From NCBI GenBank assembly GCA_017533165.1, contig JAFXIM010000196.1, forward strand, positions 1 to 17,742: 17,742 nucleotides of DNA, given 5' to 3'. The notes below the pieces were generated by a model, which saw only the letters and a list, made by a program, of their open reading frames with translations, was not told where the DNA came from and did no database searches. Below are positions 5,826 to 13,445 of this stretch, in pieces. The translations under genes and the position numbers were made by a program. Source of the stretch: Eggerthellaceae bacterium (lineage in GTDB: Bacteria; Actinomycetota; Coriobacteriia; Coriobacteriales; Eggerthellaceae). Position 1 is the stretch's first letter, and each line of letters begins with the position of its first letter.

Positions 5826-6368
5826 CTAGCCAAGCAATGCGATGGACTCATCGACGCTGATGACATCCGCTCCTGCGACGGTCTTGAGATACTCCAAGTC
5901 GCTTTCGTAGGCGCTTTCGTCAAAGGAGGTCATAGCCTCACGAGCGATGGTGACCTTGTATCCGTTTTGGAAAGCGTCGATGCAGGTCAGGCGGCAGCAG
6001 ATGTTCGAATACAGGCCCGCAACGACAAGGCTGTCAACTCCGAGGTCCTTCAAGGTGGCGTCAAGCTCGGTGTTGAAGAAGCCGGAGTAGTTGTGCTTCT
6101 CGATGACGATGTCCCCCTCTTGCGGGGCGATGGCGCCGTAGACTTGGCCGCCTTCGCTGCCCTTCATGGCGTGGGGCCCCCAGATGGCCATTTCGAGGTC
6201 GCCCTCGACGTGTGCGTCATTGGTGTAGATGACGGGTACCGCGCGCTCGCGTGCTGCTTCAATGAGCTTTTGGCAGGGTTCGATTACGGTAATGGCGTGA
6301 GGGCTTCCAACAAGTCCTTCTACGAAGTCGTTAAGAACGTCGACGATGATTACTGCATGCTTTGTCAT
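5826..6368 (-). CDS. Isochorismatase/nicotinamidase-family cysteine hydrolase
   Basis: Cysteine hydrolase of the isochorismatase superfamily, 180 residues, cytoplasmic. The catalytic triad is visible: D10 in Val-Asp-Val-x-Asn-Asp-Phe, K91 in Ile-Glu-Lys, and C124 in the Ser-Asn-Ile-Cys-Cys segment (C125 is adjacent, but C124 aligns best). D51, H53 and H66 are placed like the metal ligands of nicotinamidases, and Trp-Gly-Pro-His-Ala-Met-Lys-Gly is the usual pre-catalytic block. The gene begins with ATG preceded by AGGAGA at 5-base spacing. Members hydrolyse nicotinamide, isochorismate, N-carbamoyl compounds or ureidoacrylate; I cannot choose among them, though nicotinamidase-like is the leading option. 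It follows the nitroreductase gene on the same strand with a 120-base gap and its own good -10 box. Confidence 0.88.
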   Translation of the reverse strand: MTKHAVIIVDVLNDFVEGLVGSPHAITVIEPCQKLIEAARERAVPVIYTNDAHVEGDLEMAIWGPHAMKGSEGGQVYGAIAPQEGDIVIEKHNYSGFFNTELDATLKDLGVDSLVVAGLYSNICCRLTCIDAFQNGYKVTIAREAMTSFDESAYESDLEYLKTVAGADVISVDESIALLG

Positions 6369-6405
6369 ATGGTTCTCCTGGTGTTTCAGCCTTAATTATG
6401 TCTCG

Positions 6406-6411
6406 ATTATA
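6406..6411 (-). promoter_or_regulatory. Consensus -10 box for the cysteine hydrolase gene
   Basis: A perfect TATAAT on the - strand lies about 37 bases before the start codon, with the AGGAGA ribosome site in between. No convincing -35 hexamer is seen at 16-18 bases, so an activator or a weak -35 is implied. The remainder of the 120-base gap to the nitroreductase gene holds no clear terminator. Confidence 0.45.
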
Positions 6412-6488
6412 CGCCTGGGCTCATGTTGCCATGTAGCGTGCGTGTTAATTTGCCCTCCGGTTGAAGGTGGCCGAAGAAGCCCAACTCT

Positions 6489-7010
6489 TTACAGCCAGGT
6501 GACCGTGTTTTCGAGGGGCAGGCGTTCGTAATGGCGCGGGTTGCATACGTTGCCCGGCTCTTCGTGTCCGAAGGGCATCAGGCTGTACACGGTGATGTCG
6601 TCGGGCAGGTTGAACATTTCTTGGATTTTGGGACCGTCGAACAGGCCGACCCAGCAGGTGCCCAGCCCCAGATCATGAGCCTTAAGCATCATGTGCGTGA
6701 ACACGATGGACCCGTCGACAAAGCCATAGCACCAATCGCCGTTTTTGGCATCAGCGTGCATGAAGGTGGCCTCTTTGCTGAAGCCGCAGATGAGTACAGC
6801 GGGGGCGTTGAATCGGCAGGGCGAGCACTCGTCGATTTTCGCCAGATCCTCAGGCTTGGTGACCACCCAGATACGCTGAGGTTGGGAGTTGCGCGCGGTT
6901 GGGGCTATGCGTCCCGCTTCAAGAATGGCTTCGATGTCCTCTCTGCTGACGGGTTCGTCGGTGTATTTGCGGACGGAGTAGCGGTTTTCGATGAGCTGTT
7001 GGTATTCCAT
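6489..7010 (-). CDS. Nitroreductase-family FMN-dependent oxidoreductase
   Basis: NAD(P)H:FMN oxidoreductase of the nitroreductase superfamily, 173 residues, cytoplasmic and usually dimeric. The N-terminal Arg-x-Ser-x-Arg motif (R10, S12, R14) binds the FMN phosphate. An Ala-Pro-Thr-Ala-Arg-Asn-Ser-Gln-Pro block at 36-44 and the C-terminal Pro-Phe-Gly-His-Glu-Glu-Pro element are characteristic. I chose the ATG at 7010 because it is preceded by GAGGA and begins at the usual family start; an in-frame Met at 7097 would add 29 basic residues with no family counterpart. Substrates in this family range from nitroaromatics and quinones to flavins and dehalogenation targets, so no specific role is assigned. 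It is upstream of the cysteine hydrolase on the same strand. Confidence 0.88.
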   Translation of the reverse strand: MEYQQLIENRYSVRKYTDEPVSREDIEAILEAGRIAPTARNSQPQRIWVVTKPEDLAKIDECSPCRFNAPAVLICGFSKEATFMHADAKNGDWCYGFVDGSIVFTHMMLKAHDLGLGTCWVGLFDGPKIQEMFNLPDDITVYSLMPFGHEEPGNVCNPRHYERLPLENTVTWL

Positions 7011-7077
7011 GTATTCCTCGCTTCCCGGTGATTTGAGCAAGTCGAGTGCCGGCTTGTGTCTGCGTGGCTTTTTCCTC

Positions 7078-7083
7078 ATTTTA
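7078..7083 (-). promoter_or_regulatory. -10-like box for the nitroreductase gene
   Basis: TAAAAT on the - strand (5 of 6 matches to consensus) lies about 68 bases upstream of the chosen nitroreductase start. GAAACA sits 17 bases upstream of it as a weak -35. It supports the shorter start at 7010, because the longer reading from 7097 would begin upstream of this promoter. Confidence 0.35.
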
Positions 7084-7112
7084 CATGATGTGTCCACTGA
7101 TGTTTCTGCTGC

Positions 7113-7141
7113 TTGAACTGGTGGGGGGCATGCGCTAACAT
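7113..7141 (+). promoter_or_regulatory. Promoter-like pair in the gene-free stretch 7011-7426
   Basis: TTGAAC (7113-7118) and TAACAT (7136-7141) are spaced by exactly 17 bases on the + strand, each matching consensus at 4 of 6. The next coding start is 286 bases away. It could give a long transaldolase leader or a small RNA. Overlapping it, ATGGGCAAA (7140-7148) faces TTTGCCCAT (7208-7216), a perfect 9-base inverted repeat. Elsewhere in this 416-base gap I find only the isolated TTGACA listed separately and a 12-codon open frame from 7140 that I do not trust. Confidence 0.3.
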
Positions 7142-7326
7142 GGGCAAAGATTCAATCCCCGTTTCAAATCCCGCATGAGCTTTCCGCGCGCCTTCGAGTG
7201 TTTGCGTTTTGCCCATCGTGAGTTGGGAGAAATCACTGATCTATACCGCTGAATCGTATGTGCGCTCGATACAAGTTGCGCTGGTTCTCGCTTTCCTTTG
7301 TCTCGAATCCTTTCGCGTCATCTGGC

Positions 7327-7332
7327 TTGACA
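7327..7332 (+). promoter_or_regulatory. Consensus -35 hexamer upstream of transaldolase
   Basis: A perfect TTGACA lies 95 bases before the transaldolase start. The -10 region at 16-19 bases is poor (CGATTC / GATTCA), so this is only a candidate promoter for the transaldolase-rho operon. Confidence 0.3.
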
Positions 7333-7426
7333 GCAGATCCTTGGGCACTCCGATTCAAACCAAGGCATGATATGCGCTCGCGCGCATTTCAGAAGATAAA
7401 GAACACACATATTTGAGGAGGAAAAC

Positions 7427-8113
7427 GTGAAGTTCTTTCTGGATACCGCTGATCTGAAAGAGATCGAAGAGGCGGCAAGCTGGGGCGCCCTCGCCGGCGT
7501 TACCACCAATCCGTCCCTGTACGCCAAGATCGGCGGCAAGCTTGATGACTTCCATGCACACATCGGCCGCATCTGTGAGATCGTCGGCCCCGATTGCCCC
7601 GTTTCTGCCGAGTCCGTTGCCATGACCCGCGATGAGATCATTGCCGACGGCATTGAGCTGGCAGCCATTGCCCCTAACGTGGTCGTCAAGGTTCCCACTA
7701 TGGTTGAGGGCCTTGCCGCAACTCGTGCTCTGGCTGACAAGGGCATTCCGGTCAACATGACCCTGTGCTTCTCCGTTCCGCAGGCCCTTTTGGCCGCACG
7801 CGCCGGCGCCCGCTACATCAGCCCCTTCATCGGCCGTTTCGACGATATCGCCGATGATGGTCTGCAGCAGGTTGAGAACATCGTTCGCGCCATCGGCAAC
7901 TACGACTTCACCGCCAACACCGTTAACGGCGAGCAGGTTGAGATCATCGCTGCTTCTATCCGCAGCGCCAACCATGTGACCCAGGCTGCTCTCATGGGCG
8001 CCGACATCGCCACCGTTCCCTTTGGCGTTCTCAAGAAGATGGTTCAGCATCCGCTGACCGACCGTGGCCTCGACGCCTTCATGAAGGACTGGGAGAAGGT
8101 TCTTAACGCATGA
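7427..8113 (+). CDS. tal: Transaldolase (TalC/fructose-6-phosphate aldolase-like subfamily)
   Basis: Class I aldolase of the non-oxidative pentose phosphate pathway, transferring a dihydroxyacetone unit between sugar phosphates in the cytoplasm. At 228 residues it belongs to the short bacterial subfamily. The N-terminal Asp-Thr-Ala-Asp block (D6, D9), Gly-Val-Thr-Thr-Asn-Pro-Ser (24-30), Schiff-base K88 in Val-Val-Val-Lys-Val-Pro, and the late Ala-Ala-Ser-Ile-Arg and Gln-His-Pro-Leu-Thr-Asp blocks are all intact. Start is GTG at 7427, chosen because GAGGAGG stands just upstream and the next residues fit the family N terminus. The subfamily includes both true transaldolases and fructose-6-phosphate aldolases; transaldolase is the more likely annotation. 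Its TGA overlaps the rho start codon (ATGA), so rho is probably translationally coupled to it. Confidence 0.93.
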   Translation: MKFFLDTADLKEIEEAASWGALAGVTTNPSLYAKIGGKLDDFHAHIGRICEIVGPDCPVSAESVAMTRDEIIADGIELAAIAPNVVVKVPTMVEGLAATRALADKGIPVNMTLCFSVPQALLAARAGARYISPFIGRFDDIADDGLQQVENIVRAIGNYDFTANTVNGEQVEIIAASIRSANHVTQAALMGADIATVPFGVLKKMVQHPLTDRGLDAFMKDWEKVLNA

Positions 8114-10263
8114 TCGAATCCGAAGACATGATCGTGACGGAGACGGTTTCCGCCTCCGTTGCTCCTGCTGAGACCCCGGCTGAGCCCAAGAAGCCCGCAC
8201 GCCGTCGCGTTACCAAGAAGGTTGGGGAAGATAAGCCCGCCAAGGATGAGGCGGCCGCCGTTGCCGAGCAGGCCGCCGCGAGCGCTGAGGTGGCACAGCC
8301 TGCCGCCGAACAAGCGCCCGCTGCAGAAGGCGAGGCTGTCGCAAAGCCTCGTCGCACGCGCACGCGCAAGACTGCTTCCAAGCCTGCTGCTGACGCTGAA
8401 GCTGCTGCGTCCGCAGAGGCTTCAGCTGCATTAGCTGCTCCTGCTGACGTCGATGCCGCTGCCGCTTTGTCTGTTGAAGCTGCTGCCGAGAAGGCAGAGG
8501 GCGAGGTTGCTTCCAAGCCGCGTCGTACGCGCACGCGCAAGAAGCCCGCAGCTGAGCAGCCTGTCGAAGAACAAGCTTCTGCAGCCGGTGCGCCCGTGGT
8601 TGAGGCTGCGGACAAGGCTTCCGCTACTGATAAGGCTTCCGTTGCGGACAAGGCTTCCGCCGAAGAGAATCCCGAAGCCCGCGCATCAGCCACCTCCGTC
8701 GCTTCCGTTGAGGCGGCCCCCGAAGCTGCAGCTGCCGCCGAGGGTGTTGCTGAGGGTGTTTCTGAGGCTGCTGCTCCTGCCGAGAAGCCTCACAAGCGCG
8801 AGCGTCGCGAGCGCAATCGCGACAAGCGCAACGCCCAGAACGCCCAAGGCGAAAGCCGCAACGCTTCGCAGGGCAACCAGCAGAACGGCAAGCAGGGCAA
8901 CGGTCAGAAGAACAACCGTGAGGATCGTCACAATCGCCGCCGTGAGCGCAAGCAGAACCGCGAGATCGTGCCTTCCGTCACGCGCGAAGAGCTCGCAGAG
9001 CTCAAGGTTGCTGACCTTCGCGTAAAGGCAAGTGAGCTTGGCCTTGAGGCGGCTGGCCTTAAGAAGGCCGAGCTGGTAGATGCCGTTTACGAGGCGAGCA
9101 TGAAGGCCGAGGGCTTCATCGAAGTTTCCGGCGTGCTCGACATCATGTCCGATGGTTACGGATTCCTTCGCGCAAGCGGATATCTTCCTGGTGAAGGCGA
9201 TGCTTACGTGGGCACTGCGCTCATTCGACGCAACGGGCTTCGTAAGGGTGACTTCGTGGTGGGCCAGACTCGTCCTGCTCGTGAGAACGAGAAGTTCGCT
9301 GCCATCCAGAAGGTTCTCTCCGTCAACGGCGTGTCCGTTGAGGAGATTGCCGCGCGCCCGCGCTTTGCCGACCTGACGCCCATCTATCCCGATGAGCGCC
9401 TGCTCATGGAGCATGGCCGCACCACTATCACGGCTCGCGTCATTGACCTGTGCGCACCTATCGGCAAGGGTCAGCGCGGACTTATCGTTTCGCCTCCGAA
9501 GGCTGGCAAAACCACCGTCCTCAAGGATATCGCGGCTGCTATCACGGCAAACAACCCCGAGGTGCATCTCATGTGCCTGCTTGTCGACGAACGCCCCGAG
9601 GAAGTTACCGATATGGAGCGATCCATCAAGGGCGAGGTCGTCTCATCCACCTTCGACATGCCTTCCGAAAACCATATCGCCGTTGCCGAGCTGGTCATCG
9701 AGCGTGCTAAGCGCCTCGTTGAGATGGGCAAGGACGTCGTTATCCTCCTCGACTCCATCACCCGTCTTGCTCGTGCTTACAACCTCGCGCAGCCGGCTTC
9801 CGGCCGCATTCTTTCGGGCGGCGTTGACTCGACGGCCCTGTATCCGCCGAAGCGCTTCTTGGGCGCCGCCCGCAACATCGAAGGCGGCGGCAGTCTGACC
9901 ATCCTGGCTTCTGCACTCATCGATACGGGATCGAAGATGGACGAAGTCATCTTCGAAGAGTTCAAGGGCACGGGCAACATGGAGCTCAAGCTCGATCGCT
10001 ACCTTGCCGACCGTCGTATTTTCCCGGCAATCGATCCGGTTTCGAGCGGTACCCGCAAGGAGGAGTTGCTGCTTGATCCGCAGGAGGCTCCGCTCATTTG
10101 GGCTGTTCGCCGTATTCTGGCAAACCTCAACAACACTGAGCGCGCCATGGACATGCTGATCAAGTCACTCAAGCAGACCGACACCAACCAGGAGTTCCTC
10201 ATTCGCACGGCCAAAAAGGCCCAGACTCAGCACGGCAAGTCTGACGAGAACTTCGAGTTCTAG
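8110..10263 (+). CDS. rho: Transcription termination factor Rho with long N-terminal extension
   Basis: Hexameric RNA-dependent ATPase that ends transcription at unstructured C-rich RNA. Residues about 293-330 are the Rho N-terminal helical domain, and about 338-405 the cold-shock-like primary RNA-binding fold (Gly-Tyr-Gly-Phe-Leu-Arg). The Walker A is at 461-469 (Pro-Pro-Lys-Ala-Gly-Lys-Thr-Thr), the Walker B around D548 (Val-Ile-Leu-Leu-Asp-Ser), and the Q/R-loop region [11 protein letters not shown] is intact. The first 290 or so residues are disordered: Ala/Glu/Lys-rich, with two KPRRTRTRK motifs (79-87, 136-144), three six-residue repeats at 168-185, then an Arg/Asn/Gln-rich stretch at about 228-285. 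Such extensions are known in Actinobacteria and can add RNA affinity. At 717 residues it is about 300 longer than the E. coli enzyme. The ATG overlaps the transaldolase stop; a later Met at residue 7 is possible. Confidence 0.97.
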   Translation: MIESEDMIVTETVSASVAPAETPAEPKKPARRRVTKKVGEDKPAKDEAAAVAEQAAASAEVAQPAAEQAPAAEGEAVAKPRRTRTRKTASKPAADAEAAASAEASAALAAPADVDAAAALSVEAAAEKAEGEVASKPRRTRTRKKPAAEQPVEEQASAAGAPVVEAADKASATDKASVADKASAEENPEARASATSVASVEAAPEAAAAAEGVAEGVSEAAAPAEKPHKRERRERNRDKRNAQNAQGESRNASQGNQQNGKQGNGQKNNREDRHNRRRERKQNREIVPSVTREELAELKVADLRVKASELGLEAAGLKKAELVDAVYEASMKAEGFIEVSGVLDIMSDGYGFLRASGYLPGEGDAYVGTALIRRNGLRKGDFVVGQTRPARENEKFAAIQKVLSVNGVSVEEIAARPRFADLTPIYPDERLLMEHGRTTITARVIDLCAPIGKGQRGLIVSPPKAGKTTVLKDIAAAITANNPEVHLMCLLVDERPEEVTDMERSIKGEVVSSTFDMPSENHIAVAELVIERAKRLVEMGKDVVILLDSITRLARAYNLAQPASGRILSGGVDSTALYPPKRFLGAARNIEGGGSLTILASALIDTGSKMDEVIFEEFKGTGNMELKLDRYLADRRIFPAIDPVSSGTRKEELLLDPQEAPLIWAVRRILANLNNTERAMDMLIKSLKQTDTNQEFLIRTAKKAQTQHGKSDENFEF
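8611..8664 (+). repeat. Three tandem 18-base repeats inside rho
   Basis: Three units, each opening GAYAAGGCTTCCG, start at 8611, 8629 and 8647 with an 18-base period. They encode Asp-Lys-Ala-Ser followed by two variable residues, three times, within the disordered extension. Repeat number may vary between strains through slippage or recombination. Confidence 0.75.
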
Positions 10264-10289
10264 TGGATTCGCAGGTCAAGGAGTAGCTC

Positions 10290-11420
10290 ATGACTAACCA
10301 AAATTGGCAGCAGGGTATGTGGCACGGCGCGGGCGATGCCAGCGCTCAGGCGCAGGCGTCCTATGCCGCCAACTATGGTGGCGCCGCACCTCAGGGGGCG
10401 CCCGTTGCCAGCTCGTATCCGACAGGGGCCCCCGGGCAGGTGCCGGGTGCTGGCGCTTATCCGCCTCCGATGATGCCCGAACCCCCTAAGCGTCGCGGCT
10501 GGATCGTGGCGCTTGTCGCCGTCGTGCTCTTCTTTGCGCTCATGTTCGCAAGCCTTGCTTCCTGCACGAGCGTGATGAACAGCTCGCTGAATTCGGTGGG
10601 CATGTTTGAGGCGGGCTCCGGCTCCTCGGCCGACTATCTCACCGATGACACGGTTGCCATCATCGAGATCAACGGCACCATTCAGTACGACGGTACGGTG
10701 TGCAGTCCCGAGGGACTTAAAGAGCAGCTCGATATCGCGGAGAACAACGATTACATCAAGGCTGTCGTCTTGCGCGTTGACTCTGGTGGCGGAACGGCAA
10801 CCGCTGGTGAGGAAATGTCGCTGTACGTGAGCGACTTCTCCAAGCCCGTGGTGGTATCAAGCGCCTCCATTAACGCGAGCGCCGCCTACGAGATCTCCTC
10901 TCAGGCCGACTACATCTTCACCGCGAAAACCACCGCTATCGGCGCTATCGGTACGGCCATGCAGGTGACCGACCTTTCCGGTTTGTACGAGAAGCTGGGT
11001 ATTTCGGTGGAGAACATCACTTCCTCCGATTCCAAGGACTCGAGTTACGGCACCCGCGCCCTCACCGATGAGGAGCGTGCTTGGTACCAGGATCAGGTTG
11101 ACCAGATCAACGAGACCTTTATCGAAACGGTGGCCGCGGGCCGCGGCATGAGCACCGAGGACGTGCGCGCCTTGGCCAATGGCATGACCTATACGGGCAT
11201 GGATGCCGTGGAAAACGGCCTTGCTGACGAAATCGGCACCCTGGAAGATGCTATCAACAAAGCTTGCGAGCTTGCGGGCATCGATTATTGCGATACCATC
11301 TACCTTTACACCGAGTACTACGATATTTATTCCATGTTGGGGCTGGCAAGCGCTGAGGACGCGTCCGAGCTTGCCGCACTTCTGAAGGAGCTAGACAACA
11401 ATGTCGGATTTGAGGGATAA
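10290..11420 (+). CDS. sppA: SppA-like membrane-anchored serine peptidase (S49 family)
   Basis: Signal-peptide-peptidase-type protease that degrades cleaved signal peptides or membrane proteins at the outer face of the membrane. The first 66 residues are cytoplasmic and Gln/Ala/Pro/Gly-rich. Lys-Arg-Arg (67-69) precedes one transmembrane helix at 71-90. The catalytic domain runs about 120-345. S197 in Ile-Asn-Ala-Ser-Ala-Ala-Tyr fits the nucleophile (the family usually has Ala-Ala-Ser-Gly-Gly-Tyr), and K249 in Asp-Ser-Lys-Asp is the likely general base. The Val-Asp-Ser-Gly-Gly-Gly element at 163-168 replaces the usual Asn-Ser-Pro-Gly-Gly. At 376 residues it is the short single-domain form. 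AAGGAG precedes the ATG, 26 bases after rho. Its last 20 bases overlap the methionyl-tRNA synthetase gene. Confidence 0.87.
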   Translation: MTNQNWQQGMWHGAGDASAQAQASYAANYGGAAPQGAPVASSYPTGAPGQVPGAGAYPPPMMPEPPKRRGWIVALVAVVLFFALMFASLASCTSVMNSSLNSVGMFEAGSGSSADYLTDDTVAIIEINGTIQYDGTVCSPEGLKEQLDIAENNDYIKAVVLRVDSGGGTATAGEEMSLYVSDFSKPVVVSSASINASAAYEISSQADYIFTAKTTAIGAIGTAMQVTDLSGLYEKLGISVENITSSDSKDSSYGTRALTDEERAWYQDQVDQINETFIETVAAGRGMSTEDVRALANGMTYTGMDAVENGLADEIGTLEDAINKACELAGIDYCDTIYLYTEYYDIYSMLGLASAEDASELAALLKELDNNVGFEG

Positions 11421-13425
11421 CACGCGCGTGCCCTGGCCTGCTCGCGCAGTTGTTACTGCGGGCATGCCCTACGGCAACAAGCCGCTTCACTTTGGTCATA
11501 TCGGCGGCGTGTTCGTGCCCGCCGACGCCTTCGCGCGCTTCCTTCGCGATCGCATCGGCCGCGAAAACGTGCGTTTCATTTCGGGAACCGACTGCTTTGG
11601 CTCCCCGATCGACGAGGGTTATCGCAAGCTCGTCGAGGCGGGTGAGTTTGATGGCACCATCGCTGATTACGTGCAGCGAAACCATGATGCGCAGAAGCGC
11701 ACCCTTGATGCATACAACATCAGCCTCGACATCTTTGAGGGCTCGGGCATTGGCCATGCAGGCGAAGTTCACCAAATGATCACCAATGCCTTCATCAGCA
11801 AGCTTCACGAAAACGGCTGGCTTAAGCGCAGCTCCACGCTGCAGTTCTATGATGCTGAGGCGGGCATCTTCCTGAACGGTCGTCAGGTAACGGGCTTCTG
11901 CCCGGTGCAGGGTTGCAAGTCCGAACACGGCTATGCTGACGAATGCGACCTGGGCCATCAGTATCAGCCCGAGGACCTTCTCAAGCCCGTTTCCTCCGTT
12001 ACGGGAACCGTGCCCGAGATGCGTCCTGTCGAAAACTGGTATTTCGATCTGCCTGCATTCGTGGACTTCCTTCGAGACCACGTCAAGCAGCTTGAGGATG
12101 ATCCCGATGTGCGCGCTATCGTCGCGCAGACCATCAAGGAGTTTTTGGCTCCGCCTATCGTTTACATCAAGAACGAGGCGTATGAGGAGTACTTGGCTAT
12201 CGCCGATAAGCTTCCCGAGCATGCGTATCGCGAGGCGGAGAAGGGCAAGCAGAGCTTCGAAATCGAGTTCAAGACCATTGAGGATCGCGATGAGGCTCGT
12301 CCTATTCTGGCTAATGCCGGCTTGCGTTTCCGCACGGGCAAGACCCTCGTGCCCTTCCGTATTACGGGCAATATCGAGTGGGGTGTGAAGGCCCCGGTGC
12401 TCGAGGACGTGGAAGGTTTGACGGTCTGGTGCTGGCCTGAGTCTTTGTGGGCTCCCATTTCCTTCACCATCGCTGCCAACGACGCCCTCGGTCTGCCGCG
12501 TGGTTCCTGGCGTGACTTCTGGTGCTCCGAGGACGCTACCGTCTACCAGTTCATCGGTCAGGACAACCTGTACTTCTACGGTGTCGCTCAGCCGGCGCTG
12601 TTTGAGGCCCTGCGTCCGGGCGATCTACTGGTGCCCGGTATTACCGACGAGCCGCTCCGTCAGACTACGCTTGTGGCCAATCATCATATGCTTTTCGGTA
12701 ACAAGAAGGCTTCTTCTTCCGGTTCGGTCAAGCCCCCTACGGGTGAGCAGCTGCTGGAGTATTACACCCCTGAGCAGCTTCGCGCTCATTTCCTGGCTTT
12801 GGGTCTCGATCAGAAGTCTGTGGGTTTCAAGCCGAAGCCTTTTGAGGCTGATGAGGCCAAGCGCAACGATCCTCGCGTTGCGGACCCGGCTCTCAAAGAG
12901 GGCGCTCTGCTTACCAACGTGTTCAACCGCCTTGCGCGCAGCTGCTTCTACGAGGCTCAGAAGAACTTTGAATGCTGCATGCCGCTTGGCAAGCCCTCGC
13001 CCGAGGTTTCCAAGCGCGTCTATCGTGCGCTGCGCGGCTATGACGAGCTCATGCATCGCGTGGAGCTTCATTCCGTGATGTCACATATGGATGAGTTCAT
13101 TCGCTGGGCTAACAAGTACTGGACCGACGGCATCCGTGCAGCAGAGCTTGGCGGAGACGATGAGGCACGCCGTCAGGTGCTGCTCGACTCTTTCTTCATG
13201 CTGCGCGTGGCGGCGCTTCTCATGCATCCCATTGTTCCTGCGGGTTGCGAGAAGATCTGCGACTACATGAACTTTGAGTTCGAAGACTTCTTCAGCTGGA
13301 ATTACGACTTCTACAACAACGATGAGCTGTGCACCGCCATGGAAATCGATGCGGGCGCCCATCGCGTGGCCGAGCTTCCTCCGAGGACTGACTTCTTCGA
13401 GAAGCATCCGAGTCAGTTCAAATAA
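11401..13425 (+). CDS. metG: Methionyl-tRNA synthetase, divergent
   Basis: Class I aminoacyl-tRNA synthetase that charges tRNA-Met, cytoplasmic. The nucleotide-binding signature reads His-Phe-Gly-His at 30-33 after the Met-Pro-Tyr-Gly-Asn motif. A connective-peptide knuckle with C167, C172, C182 and H186 replaces the usual four-cysteine zinc site. The second signature, normally Lys-Met-Ser-Lys-Ser, reads Lys-Lys-Ala-Ser-Ser at 435-439, without the second lysine. About 60 residues near 259-325, before the Gly-Asn-Ile-Glu-Trp-Gly block, look like an insertion relative to ordinary MetRS. The helical anticodon-binding domain (about 500-640) is present and the C-terminal tRNA-binding domain is absent. 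At 674 residues the length is normal. AAGGAG lies 10 bases before the ATG. It might be the only MetRS of this organism or a paralogue; the window cannot tell. Confidence 0.85.
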   Translation: MSDLRDNTRVPWPARAVVTAGMPYGNKPLHFGHIGGVFVPADAFARFLRDRIGRENVRFISGTDCFGSPIDEGYRKLVEAGEFDGTIADYVQRNHDAQKRTLDAYNISLDIFEGSGIGHAGEVHQMITNAFISKLHENGWLKRSSTLQFYDAEAGIFLNGRQVTGFCPVQGCKSEHGYADECDLGHQYQPEDLLKPVSSVTGTVPEMRPVENWYFDLPAFVDFLRDHVKQLEDDPDVRAIVAQTIKEFLAPPIVYIKNEAYEEYLAIADKLPEHAYREAEKGKQSFEIEFKTIEDRDEARPILANAGLRFRTGKTLVPFRITGNIEWGVKAPVLEDVEGLTVWCWPESLWAPISFTIAANDALGLPRGSWRDFWCSEDATVYQFIGQDNLYFYGVAQPALFEALRPGDLLVPGITDEPLRQTTLVANHHMLFGNKKASSSGSVKPPTGEQLLEYYTPEQLRAHFLALGLDQKSVGFKPKPFEADEAKRNDPRVADPALKEGALLTNVFNRLARSCFYEAQKNFECCMPLGKPSPEVSKRVYRALRGYDELMHRVELHSVMSHMDEFIRWANKYWTDGIRAAELGGDDEARRQVLLDSFFMLRVAALLMHPIVPAGCEKICDYMNFEFEDFFSWNYDFYNNDELCTAMEIDAGAHRVAELPPRTDFFEKHPSQFK

Positions 13426-13445
13426 GTTTTGATTGGCGTTGCGTC

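Noticed and set aside
5823..6395. 190-codon + strand frame over the cysteine hydrolase
   Set aside because: Shadow of the - strand gene, which has an intact catalytic triad, a ribosome site and a promoter.
7011..7097. Longer nitroreductase start at 7097
   Set aside because: The added basic segment has no family match, and a -10-like box sits inside this stretch. The start at 7010 has a ribosome site.
8110..8990. Rho N-terminal extension as a separate fused gene or foreign insertion
   Set aside because: The frame is continuous, and long Arg-rich Rho extensions are known in Actinobacteria. Base composition fits low-complexity coding, not an insertion.
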